This document shows, in pieces, positions 42,635-50,861 of a DNA stretch of 61,834 nucleotides. Each line of letters starts with the position of its first letter. Positions within the stretch are counted from its first letter, which is position 1. The stretch covers positions 1-61,834 of the forward strand of contig JAWLCV010000017.1 in assembly GCA_041686955.1 (NCBI GenBank), written 5' to 3'. Source of the stretch: UBA7803 sp041686955. Its GTDB lineage: Bacteria; Pseudomonadota; Gammaproteobacteria; Pseudomonadales; Azotimanducaceae. The position numbers and the translations under genes were made by a program. Under the pieces are notes generated by a model. The model saw only the letters and a list, made by a program, of their open reading frames with translations. It was not told the DNA's origin and made no database searches.

Positions 42635-43748
42635 CTCTTTGCCGCGCCGGATTCGGGTGCTGATCGTCGATGATTCGGCGCTGGTCAGGCGGATCCTCTC
42701 GGATCTGCTGAACCGGGACCGCGCCATCGAGGTGGTGGGTGCGGCCGGGGACGCCTACATGGCACGCGAGAAGATCAAGCAGCTCAACCCGGACGTGCTG
42801 ACCCTGGACGTGGAGATGCCGAAAATGGACGGAGTCACGTTCCTTCGGAACCTCATGCGGCTGCGCCCCATGCCGGTGATCATGGTGTCGTCGCTCACCG
42901 ACCACGGCGCCGACGTCACCCTGGACGCTCTGGCGGTGGGCGCGGTGGATTTCCTGCCGAAACCCAAGGTCGACGTGGCCGCCACCCTCGGCGACTACGC
43001 CGACGAGCTGATCGCCAAGATCAAGATGGCCGCGGGTGCACGGGTCCGACCGTACCAGGTGGAGTCGGCCCCTCGAGTCTGTCGGGTGGATGCCCGGTAC
43101 AGCGCGGACGCAGTGCTTTCGAAGCAATCCCCGCGCGCGCAATTCCGCACCACCGAGAGGATCGTCGCCATCGGCGCCTCCACCGGCGGCACGGAGGCGA
43201 TTCGGGCGCTGTTGCAGCGCATGCCCCCGGATGCCCCCGGCATGGTGATCACCCAGCACATTCCCAAGGCGTTCAGCACGCCGTTCGCCGCCCGGATGAA
43301 CGGGATGACCGCCATGACGGTGTGCGAGGCCGAGGATGGCCAGCAGGTGCTGCCCGGCCACGTCTACATCGCTCCGGGAGACAGGCACCTGTTGCTGGTG
43401 CGGAGCGGTGCCAGGTACCTGTGCAAGCTCGACGGCGGGCCGCCGGTGAATCGGCACAAGCCATCGGTGGATGTGCTCTTCCGCTCCGTCGCTCAGCAGG
43501 CCGGGCACAACGCCATTGGTGTTCTTCTCACCGGAATGGGCACCGACGGCGCGCTCGGGTTGCAGGAAATGCACGAGAGCGGCAGTCCGACGGTGGCGCA
43601 GGACGAAGCGACGAGCGTGGTCTGGGGGATGCCGGGGCAGGCGGTATCGCTGGGGGCGGCGGACCACGTGCTGCCGCTCGCGAAAATCGGCGAGAAGGTC
43701 CTTCACCTGGCGGACGCCATGGACGTCACCCGGGTGAAGGCAAGCTAG
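42621..43748 (+). CDS. cheB: chemotaxis methylesterase CheB
   Basis: A 375-residue two-domain protein. The receiver domain has VLIVDDSALVRR and the phosphorylated Asp63 in LDVEMPKMDG. The methylesterase domain has the triad Ser187 (GASTGG), His213 (TQHIP) and Asp309 (GMGTDGA). Two start codons are adjacent (42621 and 42624); a GGGGAGGATCGGGA stretch favours the first. It removes methyl groups from receptors when phosphorylated by CheA, but no cheA is found in the window. Confidence 0.95.
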   Translation: MMTGSSLPRRIRVLIVDDSALVRRILSDLLNRDRAIEVVGAAGDAYMAREKIKQLNPDVLTLDVEMPKMDGVTFLRNLMRLRPMPVIMVSSLTDHGADVTLDALAVGAVDFLPKPKVDVAATLGDYADELIAKIKMAAGARVRPYQVESAPRVCRVDARYSADAVLSKQSPRAQFRTTERIVAIGASTGGTEAIRALLQRMPPDAPGMVITQHIPKAFSTPFAARMNGMTAMTVCEAEDGQQVLPGHVYIAPGDRHLLLVRSGARYLCKLDGGPPVNRHKPSVDVLFRSVAQQAGHNAIGVLLTGMGTDGALGLQEMHESGSPTVAQDEATSVVWGMPGQAVSLGAADHVLPLAKIGEKVLHLADAMDVTRVKAS

Positions 43749-43844
43749 GGCCCGCGACGATGGAAGTAGTGGCCGCGGCGCGATTGAACGGGCCTGGAGC
43801 GTCGGCTCCGTGGCCGGACACTTTGAATGACAGAGGGCAACTCA

Positions 43845-45533
43845 ATGCGGATCAATGAACCGGTTACCAACGTCGAGTACGTCCTCGACGACAACGACGT
43901 GATCCTGTCGAAGACGAATATGACGGGGCACATCACCTACGTGAACGACACGCTGATCCGCATCACCGGATTCAGCGAGGAGGAGCTGATCGGTCAGCCT
44001 CACAACATCTTCCGTCACCCGGACATGCCGCCGGAGGCGTTCCAGGACCTCTGGGACACTATCCGCGCCGGCGAGAACTGGCGCGGCTACGTGAAGAATC
44101 GCTGCAAGAACGGCGACTACTACTGGGTGGACGCCAGCGTCACGCCGAACTTCGAGCACGGCAAGATGATCGGCTTCACCTCGTACCGGGTGAAAGCGCC
44201 CCGGGACGTGGTCAACCGGCTGGACGCGCTCTACCGCGACATCCGCGAAGGACGGGCCACGCACCTGCGGCTGTCGCGGGGCAAGTCCGTGGCGCGGGGG
44301 CCGTTGGGCGCGGTTGCCCGGCTGCGAGATCTGACCATCAAGATGAAGATGGGGCTCGCGATGCTGTTCTTCGCCGTCATGGGGCTGGGCAGCACCGTGG
44401 CGGCGACCGCGGCGCTGGTGGATACCTGGATGCTGCTGGGGCTCCTGAGCGTCGGTCTCGCCGCGGCGGGCAGCTACGGCTGGAGCGTCATGCGGGATTT
44501 CGGCCGGCGCATGACCGTTGCGGTTCAGGTGATGCAGGGGGTCTCTTCGGGGAACTTCAATCAGCGGGTGGACAACGACTCACGGGACGAGATCGGTCAG
44601 CTCATGGGTTCGCTGCGCAACATGGTGGGCAACCTGAGGGAGACCATCACCAAGGTGAACGCAGCCACCGATACGGTGAACCTGGCGGCGAGCGAGATTT
44701 CCGCCGGCAACGACGATCTGTCCCAGCGCACCGAGGAGCAGTCGGCCTCCCTGGAGGAAACCGCATCCTCCATGGAGGAGCTGACGGGAACGGTAAAGCG
44801 CAATGCGGACAACGCCCGCGAAGCCAACGAGCTGGCCTGTGTGGCCCGAGACGAGGCGGTACGCGGCGGCGAGGTGCTGCGGGAGACGGTGGGCGCCATG
44901 TCCGCCATCAACGAGTCGTCCAAGCGCATCGCCGACATCATCGGCGTCATCGACGAAATCGCCTTCCAGACCAACCTTCTGGCCCTGAACGCCGCGGTGG
45001 AGTCGGCGCGGGCGGGCGAGCACGGCCGCGGCTTCGCGGTGGTGGCGAGCGAGGTGCGCAATCTGGCCCAGCGCTCCTCGAGCGCCGCCAACGAGATCAA
45101 GGATCTGATCACCGATTCGGTGGAGAAAGCGCGAAGCGGTTCCGACGTGGTGGATCGCTCGTGCGAGACGTTGAACGCCATCGTCGAGCGGGTGAAGCAG
45201 GTGTCCGAGATCATCACCGAGATCGCTGCGGCTTCCCAGGAGCAGTCCTCGGGAATCGAGCAGGTGAACAAGGCGGTGGTGCAGATGGACCAGATGACCC
45301 AGCAGAACGCGGCGCTGGTGGAAGAGGCTGCGGCCAACGCCAAAGCCATGGAGGAGCAGGCGCAGCAGCTCAAGATGGTCACCGGGTACTTCACCCTGGA
45401 CGGCTCCGAGACCGACGCCGCCGCCCGCCGGGTACGCGGCGCGCGTCAGCAGCGCCGCCACGAGTACGGCTCCGTTCACGGCGCCGGTGTCGCGCACCCG
45501 GCCCGGCGGCCGGAGCTTTTGCGGGCGAGCTAG
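43845..45533 (+). CDS. aer: Aer-like PAS chemoreceptor
   Basis: A 562-residue receptor. The N-terminal PAS domain carries the Aer-type segments ITGFSEEELIGQPHNIFRHP and VKNRCKNGDYYWVDA, consistent with FAD-based redox or oxygen sensing. Two short membrane stretches (about 165-215) separate it from a HAMP and a signalling domain with the conserved tip DIIGVIDEIAFQTNLLA. No EWQEF-type tether is present at the end. AGAGGG seven bases before 43845 decides the start over 43827. The stop codons overlap those of the DAHP synthase gene. Confidence 0.88.
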   Translation: MRINEPVTNVEYVLDDNDVILSKTNMTGHITYVNDTLIRITGFSEEELIGQPHNIFRHPDMPPEAFQDLWDTIRAGENWRGYVKNRCKNGDYYWVDASVTPNFEHGKMIGFTSYRVKAPRDVVNRLDALYRDIREGRATHLRLSRGKSVARGPLGAVARLRDLTIKMKMGLAMLFFAVMGLGSTVAATAALVDTWMLLGLLSVGLAAAGSYGWSVMRDFGRRMTVAVQVMQGVSSGNFNQRVDNDSRDEIGQLMGSLRNMVGNLRETITKVNAATDTVNLAASEISAGNDDLSQRTEEQSASLEETASSMEELTGTVKRNADNAREANELACVARDEAVRGGEVLRETVGAMSAINESSKRIADIIGVIDEIAFQTNLLALNAAVESARAGEHGRGFAVVASEVRNLAQRSSSAANEIKDLITDSVEKARSGSDVVDRSCETLNAIVERVKQVSEIITEIAAASQEQSSGIEQVNKAVVQMDQMTQQNAALVEEAAANAKAMEEQAQQLKMVTGYFTLDGSETDAAARRVRGARQQRRHEYGSVHGAGVAHPARRPELLRAS

Positions 45534-46570
45534 CGCGACTCGGCCAGCGCCAGCAGCAGTTCCCGGGTCGCGTCGAAGCCGAGGCACGGATCGGTGATGG
45601 ACTGGCCGTAGCGCAGAGCGTCGGAGATGTCCTGACGTCCTTCCACCAGGTGGCTCTCGATCATCAGCGCTTTCAGCGCCCGGTTGCCCGCGGCGCGCTG
45701 CTGGCAGACGGAGCGCGCCACCTCGCCCTGGCGCTCTGGATCCCTGGCGCTGTTGGCGTGGCTGCAATCCACCATCAGCACGTCCGGCAGTCCGGCTTGC
45801 GAAAGCAGGGACCGGGCAAAGGCGACGCTCGCTTCGTCGTAGTTCGGCGTCCGGCCGCCACGCAGCACCAGATGGCAGTCGGGATTGCCGCGGGTCTCGA
45901 GGATGGCGGGGGCGCCTTCCTTGGTCAGCGACGGAAACAGGTGCCGCTGGGAGGCGGCGCGGATGGCATCCACGGCGACCTGCACGTCGCCGTCGGTGCG
46001 GTTCTTGATGCCCACCGGCATGGAGAGCCCCGATGCGAGCTCGCGGTGGATCTGGCTTTCCACCGTGCGGGCGCCGATGGCTCCCCAGCTCACCAGGTCG
46101 GTGTAGTACTGGCCGAAGGTGGTGTCGAGAAATTCCGTGGCGGCCGGTAGGCCCAGCTCCGCCACGTCGAGCAGGAGCTTCCGCGCCAGGCGCAGACCGC
46201 GGTTGATCTGATAGGTCTGGTCGAGGCCCGGGTCGTTGATGAGCCCTTTCCAGCCCATGACCGTGCGCGGCTTCTCGAAGTACACCCGCATGACGCAGTA
46301 GATGCGATCCGCCACCTGCCGCGCCAGCTCCGCCAGCCGGCCGGCGTAGTCGAGCGCAGCGGCGGGATCGTGCACGGAGCAGGGCCCGACGATCACCAGC
46401 AGACGGGGGTCGTTTCCCCAGAGAATCTCCTTGATCGCCGCCCGCCCGGCAGCTACGCCGTCGGACAGCGTGTCCGGCAGCGGCAGCTCTTCCTCCAGGA
46501 CCGCCGGCGAGATCAGCGGGTGCGTCCGGGTGATGCGCAGATTGTCGGTCAGCATGTGCATGGCTCTCAC
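45530..46570 (-). CDS. 3-deoxy-7-phosphoheptulonate synthase (DAHP synthase, class I)
   Basis: A 346-residue type I-alpha enzyme. Typical segments: LLVIVGPCSVHDP, MRVYFEKPRTVMGWKGLIND, AATEFLDT, GARTVESQIHRELASGLS, VGIKNRTDG and VDCSHANS. It joins phosphoenolpyruvate and erythrose-4-phosphate as the first step to aromatic amino acids. The start is a GTG at 46570 with AAGGG upstream; an ATG three codons later is an alternative. Which amino acid inhibits it cannot be told. Its stop overlaps the aer stop at CTAG. Confidence 0.93.
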   Translation of the reverse strand: MRAMHMLTDNLRITRTHPLISPAVLEEELPLPDTLSDGVAAGRAAIKEILWGNDPRLLVIVGPCSVHDPAAALDYAGRLAELARQVADRIYCVMRVYFEKPRTVMGWKGLINDPGLDQTYQINRGLRLARKLLLDVAELGLPAATEFLDTTFGQYYTDLVSWGAIGARTVESQIHRELASGLSMPVGIKNRTDGDVQVAVDAIRAASQRHLFPSLTKEGAPAILETRGNPDCHLVLRGGRTPNYDEASVAFARSLLSQAGLPDVLMVDCSHANSARDPERQGEVARSVCQQRAAGNRALKALMIESHLVEGRQDISDALRYGQSITDPCLGFDATRELLLALAESR

Positions 46571-46656
46571 GTCACCCTTGGCTGATTTTCAACCTGCCGG
46601 TGCAGCCGATCAATTATTCTTGATCCTCCTCGGCAACGCGCAGGGGGATTGCACCG

Positions 46657-47115
46657 ATGGATCTTCGACAGATCACCAACTTCGTGCAGCTCACCGACGA
46701 CATCGGCACGTCGGGGCAGCCGACCCGCGAGCAGTTCGCAGCCATCGCCGGTGCCGGCTTCGGTACCGTCGTCAACCTCGCGCTGCCCACCTCCGACAAT
46801 GCCATCGCCGACGAAGGCAGCGTCGTCACGGGCCTGGCCATGCGTTACGTTCACATCCCGGTGGTGTTCGAGAGCCCGACGGTGGACGATCTGCGCACGT
46901 TCATCGGGGTGATGAAGGCGCTGGAGGGCTCGAAGGTCTGGGTTCATTGCGTCGTCAACGCCCGCGTCTCGGCGTTTCTCTACCATTACCTGCGCCACGT
47001 CCGCGGGCTCGACGAAGCGGCCTCGCGCTCGGTGGTGCTGGACCGCTGGGAACCGAGCATGAACGAGACCTGGAAATCTTTCCTGTCGCTCTCCTGGGAC
47101 GACATCGCCCGGTGA
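46657..47115 (+). CDS. protein tyrosine phosphatase-like protein, C-x4-R type
   Basis: A 152-residue protein of the PTP-like/DUF442 group. The P-loop-like region is VHCVVNARVS, with Cys98 and Arg103, so four residues lie between them instead of the usual five. An upstream SGQPTREQF motif is typical of the same group. The ATG follows AGGGGG. Related proteins keep the same short loop, so it is not a broken gene. It could be an inactive or unusual phosphatase. Confidence 0.75.
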   Translation: MDLRQITNFVQLTDDIGTSGQPTREQFAAIAGAGFGTVVNLALPTSDNAIADEGSVVTGLAMRYVHIPVVFESPTVDDLRTFIGVMKALEGSKVWVHCVVNARVSAFLYHYLRHVRGLDEAASRSVVLDRWEPSMNETWKSFLSLSWDDIAR

Positions 47116-47143
47116 CGGTGCGCCCCTTCCGCAGCCATCGGGC

Positions 47144-48478
47144 CTAGACCGCAGCCAGCCGCTCGAGGCCGGGGTAGCGGGCCGCGAGGAGCAGCGTGCG
47201 GGCCACCATGAAGACCATCATGGCCAGCCACAGGCCGTGGTTGCCCAGGGGCTCGAGAAACAGCCACAGCGCCAGCAGGTAGCAGACGAGCGCGAGAAAC
47301 ATGCTGTTGCGCAGCTCGACAGTGCGGGTGGTGCCGATGAACACGCCGTCCAGGTGGAACGCGCCCACAGCGGCCAGCGGCGCCGCCACCAACCAGGGCA
47401 GGTAGTCACGGGCGGTGTCACGGACCTCCGGAAGCTCGGTGAGCAGGCTCACCAGCAGCGGCCCCGCTGCGGCGTAGAGCACGGCGATGGCCAGGGCGAT
47501 CAGCACCGACCAGAGCAGGGTGTAGCCGGTGGCGGCGCGCAGGCGGGCACGGTCGCGGGCGCCGAAGGCGTGGCCGGCCAGCGTTTCCGCCGTGTGCGCC
47601 AGGCTGTCGAGGCCGTAGGCCATGAAGAAGAAAAGCTGCATGAGCACGGCGTTGGCCGCGAGGATGCGGTCACCGAAGCTGGCGGCGAGCAGGGTGAACA
47701 CGAAGAACGGGAGCTGCACGAAGAACGAGCGCACGATGAGGTTGGCGCTCATGCCGAACAGGGCGGTGAGCCGTTCCCCGTGGAGCAGCTCGGCCCGGGC
47801 GGGCAGCCGGGCACCGCTGCCGCGAAGCACCCGCGCCAGCAGCATGGCTCCGGTGCCGGCGGCGAGCCATTCGCTGATCAACGTGGCGGCGGCCACACCC
47901 TTCACGCCGAATCCCAGAACCATGACGAAGGTCCAGCTCAGCGTGACGTTGCAGACATTGAGCAGGACGCTGACGAGCAGGGCCGCGCGCATGCGCTGGA
48001 GGCCGAACAGGGCTCCCAGCACCACCAGATGGGTGAGCAGCGCCGGCGCGCCCCAGATCCGCAGCCGGAAGTAGTCACCGGCCAGCCGTTCCACCTGCTC
48101 GCTGGCCGAAAACAGCCACAGAGCCAGGGACAACAGCGGTACCTGGAGCGCCACCAGGCCGGCCCCGACCGCCAGAGCCATGCCGGCGGCCCTCAGCACC
48201 ACGGCCAACAGCTCGTCGAAATCCCGCGCGCCGAAGGCCTGGGCGGCGAGACCGGTAGTGCCCATGCGCAGAAAGCCGACGATCCAATAGAGCGCGTTGA
48301 ACACGGCGGCGCCCACCGCCACCGCGCCGATGTAGGCCGCATCGGGCAGTCGGCCCATGACGGCGGTGTCCACGGCTCCCACCAGGGGGATGGTGAGATT
48401 CGCCAGCACCACGGGCCACGCCAGGGACCAGACGCGCCGGTGCCAGTCGGCTGGAGATCGGGGAAGGACCGTGCTCAC
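47144..48478 (-). CDS. MATE-family efflux transporter (DinF-like)
   Basis: About 444 residues with 12 membrane helices in two six-helix halves. The first half has WPVVLANLTIPLVGAVDTAV and FLRMGTTGLAAQAFGARD; the second begins near FGMSANLIVRSF. These match the DinF subgroup. The start is uncertain: GTG at 48478 sits just before the first helix, and an ATG at 48544 would add 22 residues. Neither has a strong ribosome site. It exports organic cations or metabolites using Na+ or H+. It converges with the phosphatase-like gene. Confidence 0.85.
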   Translation of the reverse strand: MSTVLPRSPADWHRRVWSLAWPVVLANLTIPLVGAVDTAVMGRLPDAAYIGAVAVGAAVFNALYWIVGFLRMGTTGLAAQAFGARDFDELLAVVLRAAGMALAVGAGLVALQVPLLSLALWLFSASEQVERLAGDYFRLRIWGAPALLTHLVVLGALFGLQRMRAALLVSVLLNVCNVTLSWTFVMVLGFGVKGVAAATLISEWLAAGTGAMLLARVLRGSGARLPARAELLHGERLTALFGMSANLIVRSFFVQLPFFVFTLLAASFGDRILAANAVLMQLFFFMAYGLDSLAHTAETLAGHAFGARDRARLRAATGYTLLWSVLIALAIAVLYAAAGPLLVSLLTELPEVRDTARDYLPWLVAAPLAAVGAFHLDGVFIGTTRTVELRNSMFLALVCYLLALWLFLEPLGNHGLWLAMMVFMVARTLLLAARYPGLERLAAV

Positions 48479-48681
48479 GAGCGGAGGCGAGGGCGATGTG
48501 AAGACGTCATGGCGGAGCGTGGACGGTCTGGCGAAGCGCGACATTCTGCAGAAGTTCGGCTCCGCGTGCACCGAAAATGCCCCGTGATGATTCGGCTCCC
48601 CGGGTAGTAGCCCGTTCGGGCTATGTCGAGGCCGCCCGGCATGACGCAGCATGTGGGGGCACAGCCAACGGGAGGAGGATC

Positions 48682-50253
48682 ATGGCAACTGACAGGAGAT
48701 TCGGGTGGGCCCGGGCGCGGCATCTCGCGGCGCTGGCACTCGGCGTGCTGACGGCGACGTTGGCTCACGCGGCACCGATCATCTACGACACGGGCCCGCT
48801 GAGCTTTCAGACCAGCGGCCAGAGCATGTGGGGTGAAGGCAGCGCCGTCACTCTCGACGAATCCGTCTTCCTCGGCGCCGTTTGGAGCGAGAACGCGACC
48901 TTCGGGTCCGGGTTCACCGGCGGGGAGATCACCACCAGCATTCCGGTGCCCCACGTGCATCTGCCCTCCGGGTGGGAGTGCCACGGGTTTCTGTGCTCCG
49001 AGGGCCACTTTCACAATCCGGGCGGCGTTCACATCCATTACGTGGACGGTCCCACCATCGACACGACCACGGGCATCCAGGGCAACGTCAGCACGGAGGG
49101 CCGCGCGGGCCTCAACTTCAACGTCAAGCTGGACAGCGGCTCCGTGGATGCTCAGGTGGAGTTCTCGGCGGAAGCGGTGATCCCGGAGCAGGGGACGTAC
49201 GGGCTCGGCGATCTGATCAACCTCAACCCCACCAGCAGTCTGCAGGATGGGCAGTTCAGCACCAACCTCGCCGAGGCGTCGGCCCGGATGGAGGCCGTGC
49301 TGGGCGTGCGTGCGAACCTGAGCGGCACCGCCTGCCTGGTAGGGGGGTGCGTGGAGCCGAACGTCAGCATCGGTTTCGCCGATCAGGTGCGGGAGCTCGC
49401 TTCCTTCAACGAGAGCGGCGACGGTGCCATCAGCATCCTCGGAGGAAGCCCGGAGCTGTTCAACTTCGGTGACCCCATCAACATTCCGAGCCCCGTGCCG
49501 GGCGGTTCTCTGGGCGACATCACGGTCGAGCTGCCGGATATCGACACGGTGGGCACCCGGCAGGGCGATCGCCTGGTGGCGGCGGGGGAAGACGACTTCA
49601 TCAGCATGAAGGCCGATCTGGACGGCTTGCTGCTGGCTCCGGCGGGGCTGCCCGGCCTGGGCGTGACCCTGGACGCCGGCATCTTCAGCCTGAGCGGCGA
49701 TCTGGTGGACGTGAACTTCGGCCCGGTGTTGAAGGTGGTGCAGAACTTCGAGTTCGAGCCCACGTTGTGGGTAGAGCTGGCCTTCGACAAGGCGGTGCAG
49801 CTCGCCGACTCCACCATCGCGACCTCCATCATCAGTCCGTGGTCGAGCCTGCCGAGCTTCGCGTTGCTGAGCGACCTCACCCGCGTCACGCCGACCTTCT
49901 TCCTGGACGGGCTCTTCACCAACCGGACCAGCCTGGGCGTCGATGGCGAGTTCGATCTCAGCGTGCTGCAGGCGAGCCTCAGCGCCGCCATAACCGGCAT
50001 AAGCTGGGATCTCGGCAGCATCGGGCCCCTGTTTTCGGTCGTCGAACGCAGCAAGCTGTTCGACCTGCCCCCTCTGTTCAGCAGCAGCTACGCCCTGGGC
50101 GGCTTCAACCGTCTGATCGGTGAGAGCTTCCTGCTCGGCCTGTCGGGCACGGCCGTGGGGGTTCCGGAGCCGGGCACCCTGGTGCTCCTCGGCTGGGGGC
50201 TGCTGGGTCTCGTGGCCCTGCGCAGGCGCCGCGCTGCCGGGGATCGGCGATGA
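48682..50253 (+). CDS. PEP-CTERM protein with histidine/cysteine cluster
   Basis: A 523-residue precursor. A signal peptide ends near LAHAAP (31). The C-terminus has the sorting signal VPEPGTLVLLGWGLLGL followed by an Arg-rich tail (about 494-523), which is cut by an exosortase; no exosortase is in the window. Residues 91-119 hold a dense cluster: His91, 93, 101, 109, 111, 117 and 119, with Cys100 and Cys105, suggesting metal binding. The rest is strand-rich, probably beta-solenoid-like. GGAGGAGG precedes the ATG. Its stop overlaps the next start. Confidence 0.85.
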   Translation: MATDRRFGWARARHLAALALGVLTATLAHAAPIIYDTGPLSFQTSGQSMWGEGSAVTLDESVFLGAVWSENATFGSGFTGGEITTSIPVPHVHLPSGWECHGFLCSEGHFHNPGGVHIHYVDGPTIDTTTGIQGNVSTEGRAGLNFNVKLDSGSVDAQVEFSAEAVIPEQGTYGLGDLINLNPTSSLQDGQFSTNLAEASARMEAVLGVRANLSGTACLVGGCVEPNVSIGFADQVRELASFNESGDGAISILGGSPELFNFGDPINIPSPVPGGSLGDITVELPDIDTVGTRQGDRLVAAGEDDFISMKADLDGLLLAPAGLPGLGVTLDAGIFSLSGDLVDVNFGPVLKVVQNFEFEPTLWVELAFDKAVQLADSTIATSIISPWSSLPSFALLSDLTRVTPTFFLDGLFTNRTSLGVDGEFDLSVLQASLSAAITGISWDLGSIGPLFSVVERSKLFDLPPLFSSSYALGGFNRLIGESFLLGLSGTAVGVPEPGTLVLLGWGLLGLVALRRRRAAGDRR

Positions 50254-50846
50254 GTCTCCGGCAGTCGGCCGCAGCCGCAGCCACTCTGGCCTGCCTCGCC
50301 GCCGCGCCCGCATTGCGGGCGGCGGACGAGGCCGGCCATTTCTCGGTACGTGGCGCCGGCCTGCTGAGCTGTAAGGCGTACGCGGTGGAGCGCGCGAGCG
50401 ATTCCCCCACGTACCTGATGGTGGCGGGCTGGGTGGACGGCTACATCACCGGCGTGAACCAGTACGCCACGGCCACCTATGACGCCACCTCGTTCGAGAC
50501 CACCGAGCTCCTCATGGTGCTGCTCGATCAGCACTGCGCCGAGCACCCGGGCGATGGCGTGTTCGCCGTGATCAACACGCTCATGGGCAGGATGAACGAC
50601 AGCCGTTTGATCAGCCGGTCGGCCATGGAGAAGGTGCGGGTAGGGGAGTACGAGGCGCATCTGTATGTCGCGGTCATCGAGCGGGTGCAGGAGCGGCTGG
50701 CCGAGCTGGGCCATCTGCAAGGGCCCGTGACCGGACGGTGGAACGAAGCCACGAGCTCGGCGCTCATGGGGTTTCAGGCGGAGAGCGATCTCCAGAGCAC
50801 CGGATTCCCGGATCAGAAGACATTGTGGCAGCTCCTTCGGGGCTAG
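50250..50846 (+). CDS. secreted protein with peptidoglycan-binding domain
   Basis: A 198-residue precursor, signal peptide ending near ALRAAD. The first half (SCKAYAVERASD then GWVDGYITGVNQY and LLDQHCAEHPGDGVFAVI) resembles the Rap1a/Tai or HdeA-like small periplasmic folds, with paired cysteines. The C-terminal 60 residues are a PG-binding-1 domain (VQERLAELGHLQGPVTGRWN). The ATG overlaps the stop of the PEP-CTERM gene, so they are made together. Confidence 0.7.
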   Translation: MSLRQSAAAAATLACLAAAPALRAADEAGHFSVRGAGLLSCKAYAVERASDSPTYLMVAGWVDGYITGVNQYATATYDATSFETTELLMVLLDQHCAEHPGDGVFAVINTLMGRMNDSRLISRSAMEKVRVGEYEAHLYVAVIERVQERLAELGHLQGPVTGRWNEATSSALMGFQAESDLQSTGFPDQKTLWQLLRG

Positions 50847-50861
50847 GACGGGCGGCCGGTA

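Noticed and set aside
46657..47115. Frameshifted or broken tyrosine phosphatase
   Set aside because: The frame is intact with a good ribosome site, and the short C-x4-R loop is a recurring feature of this branch.
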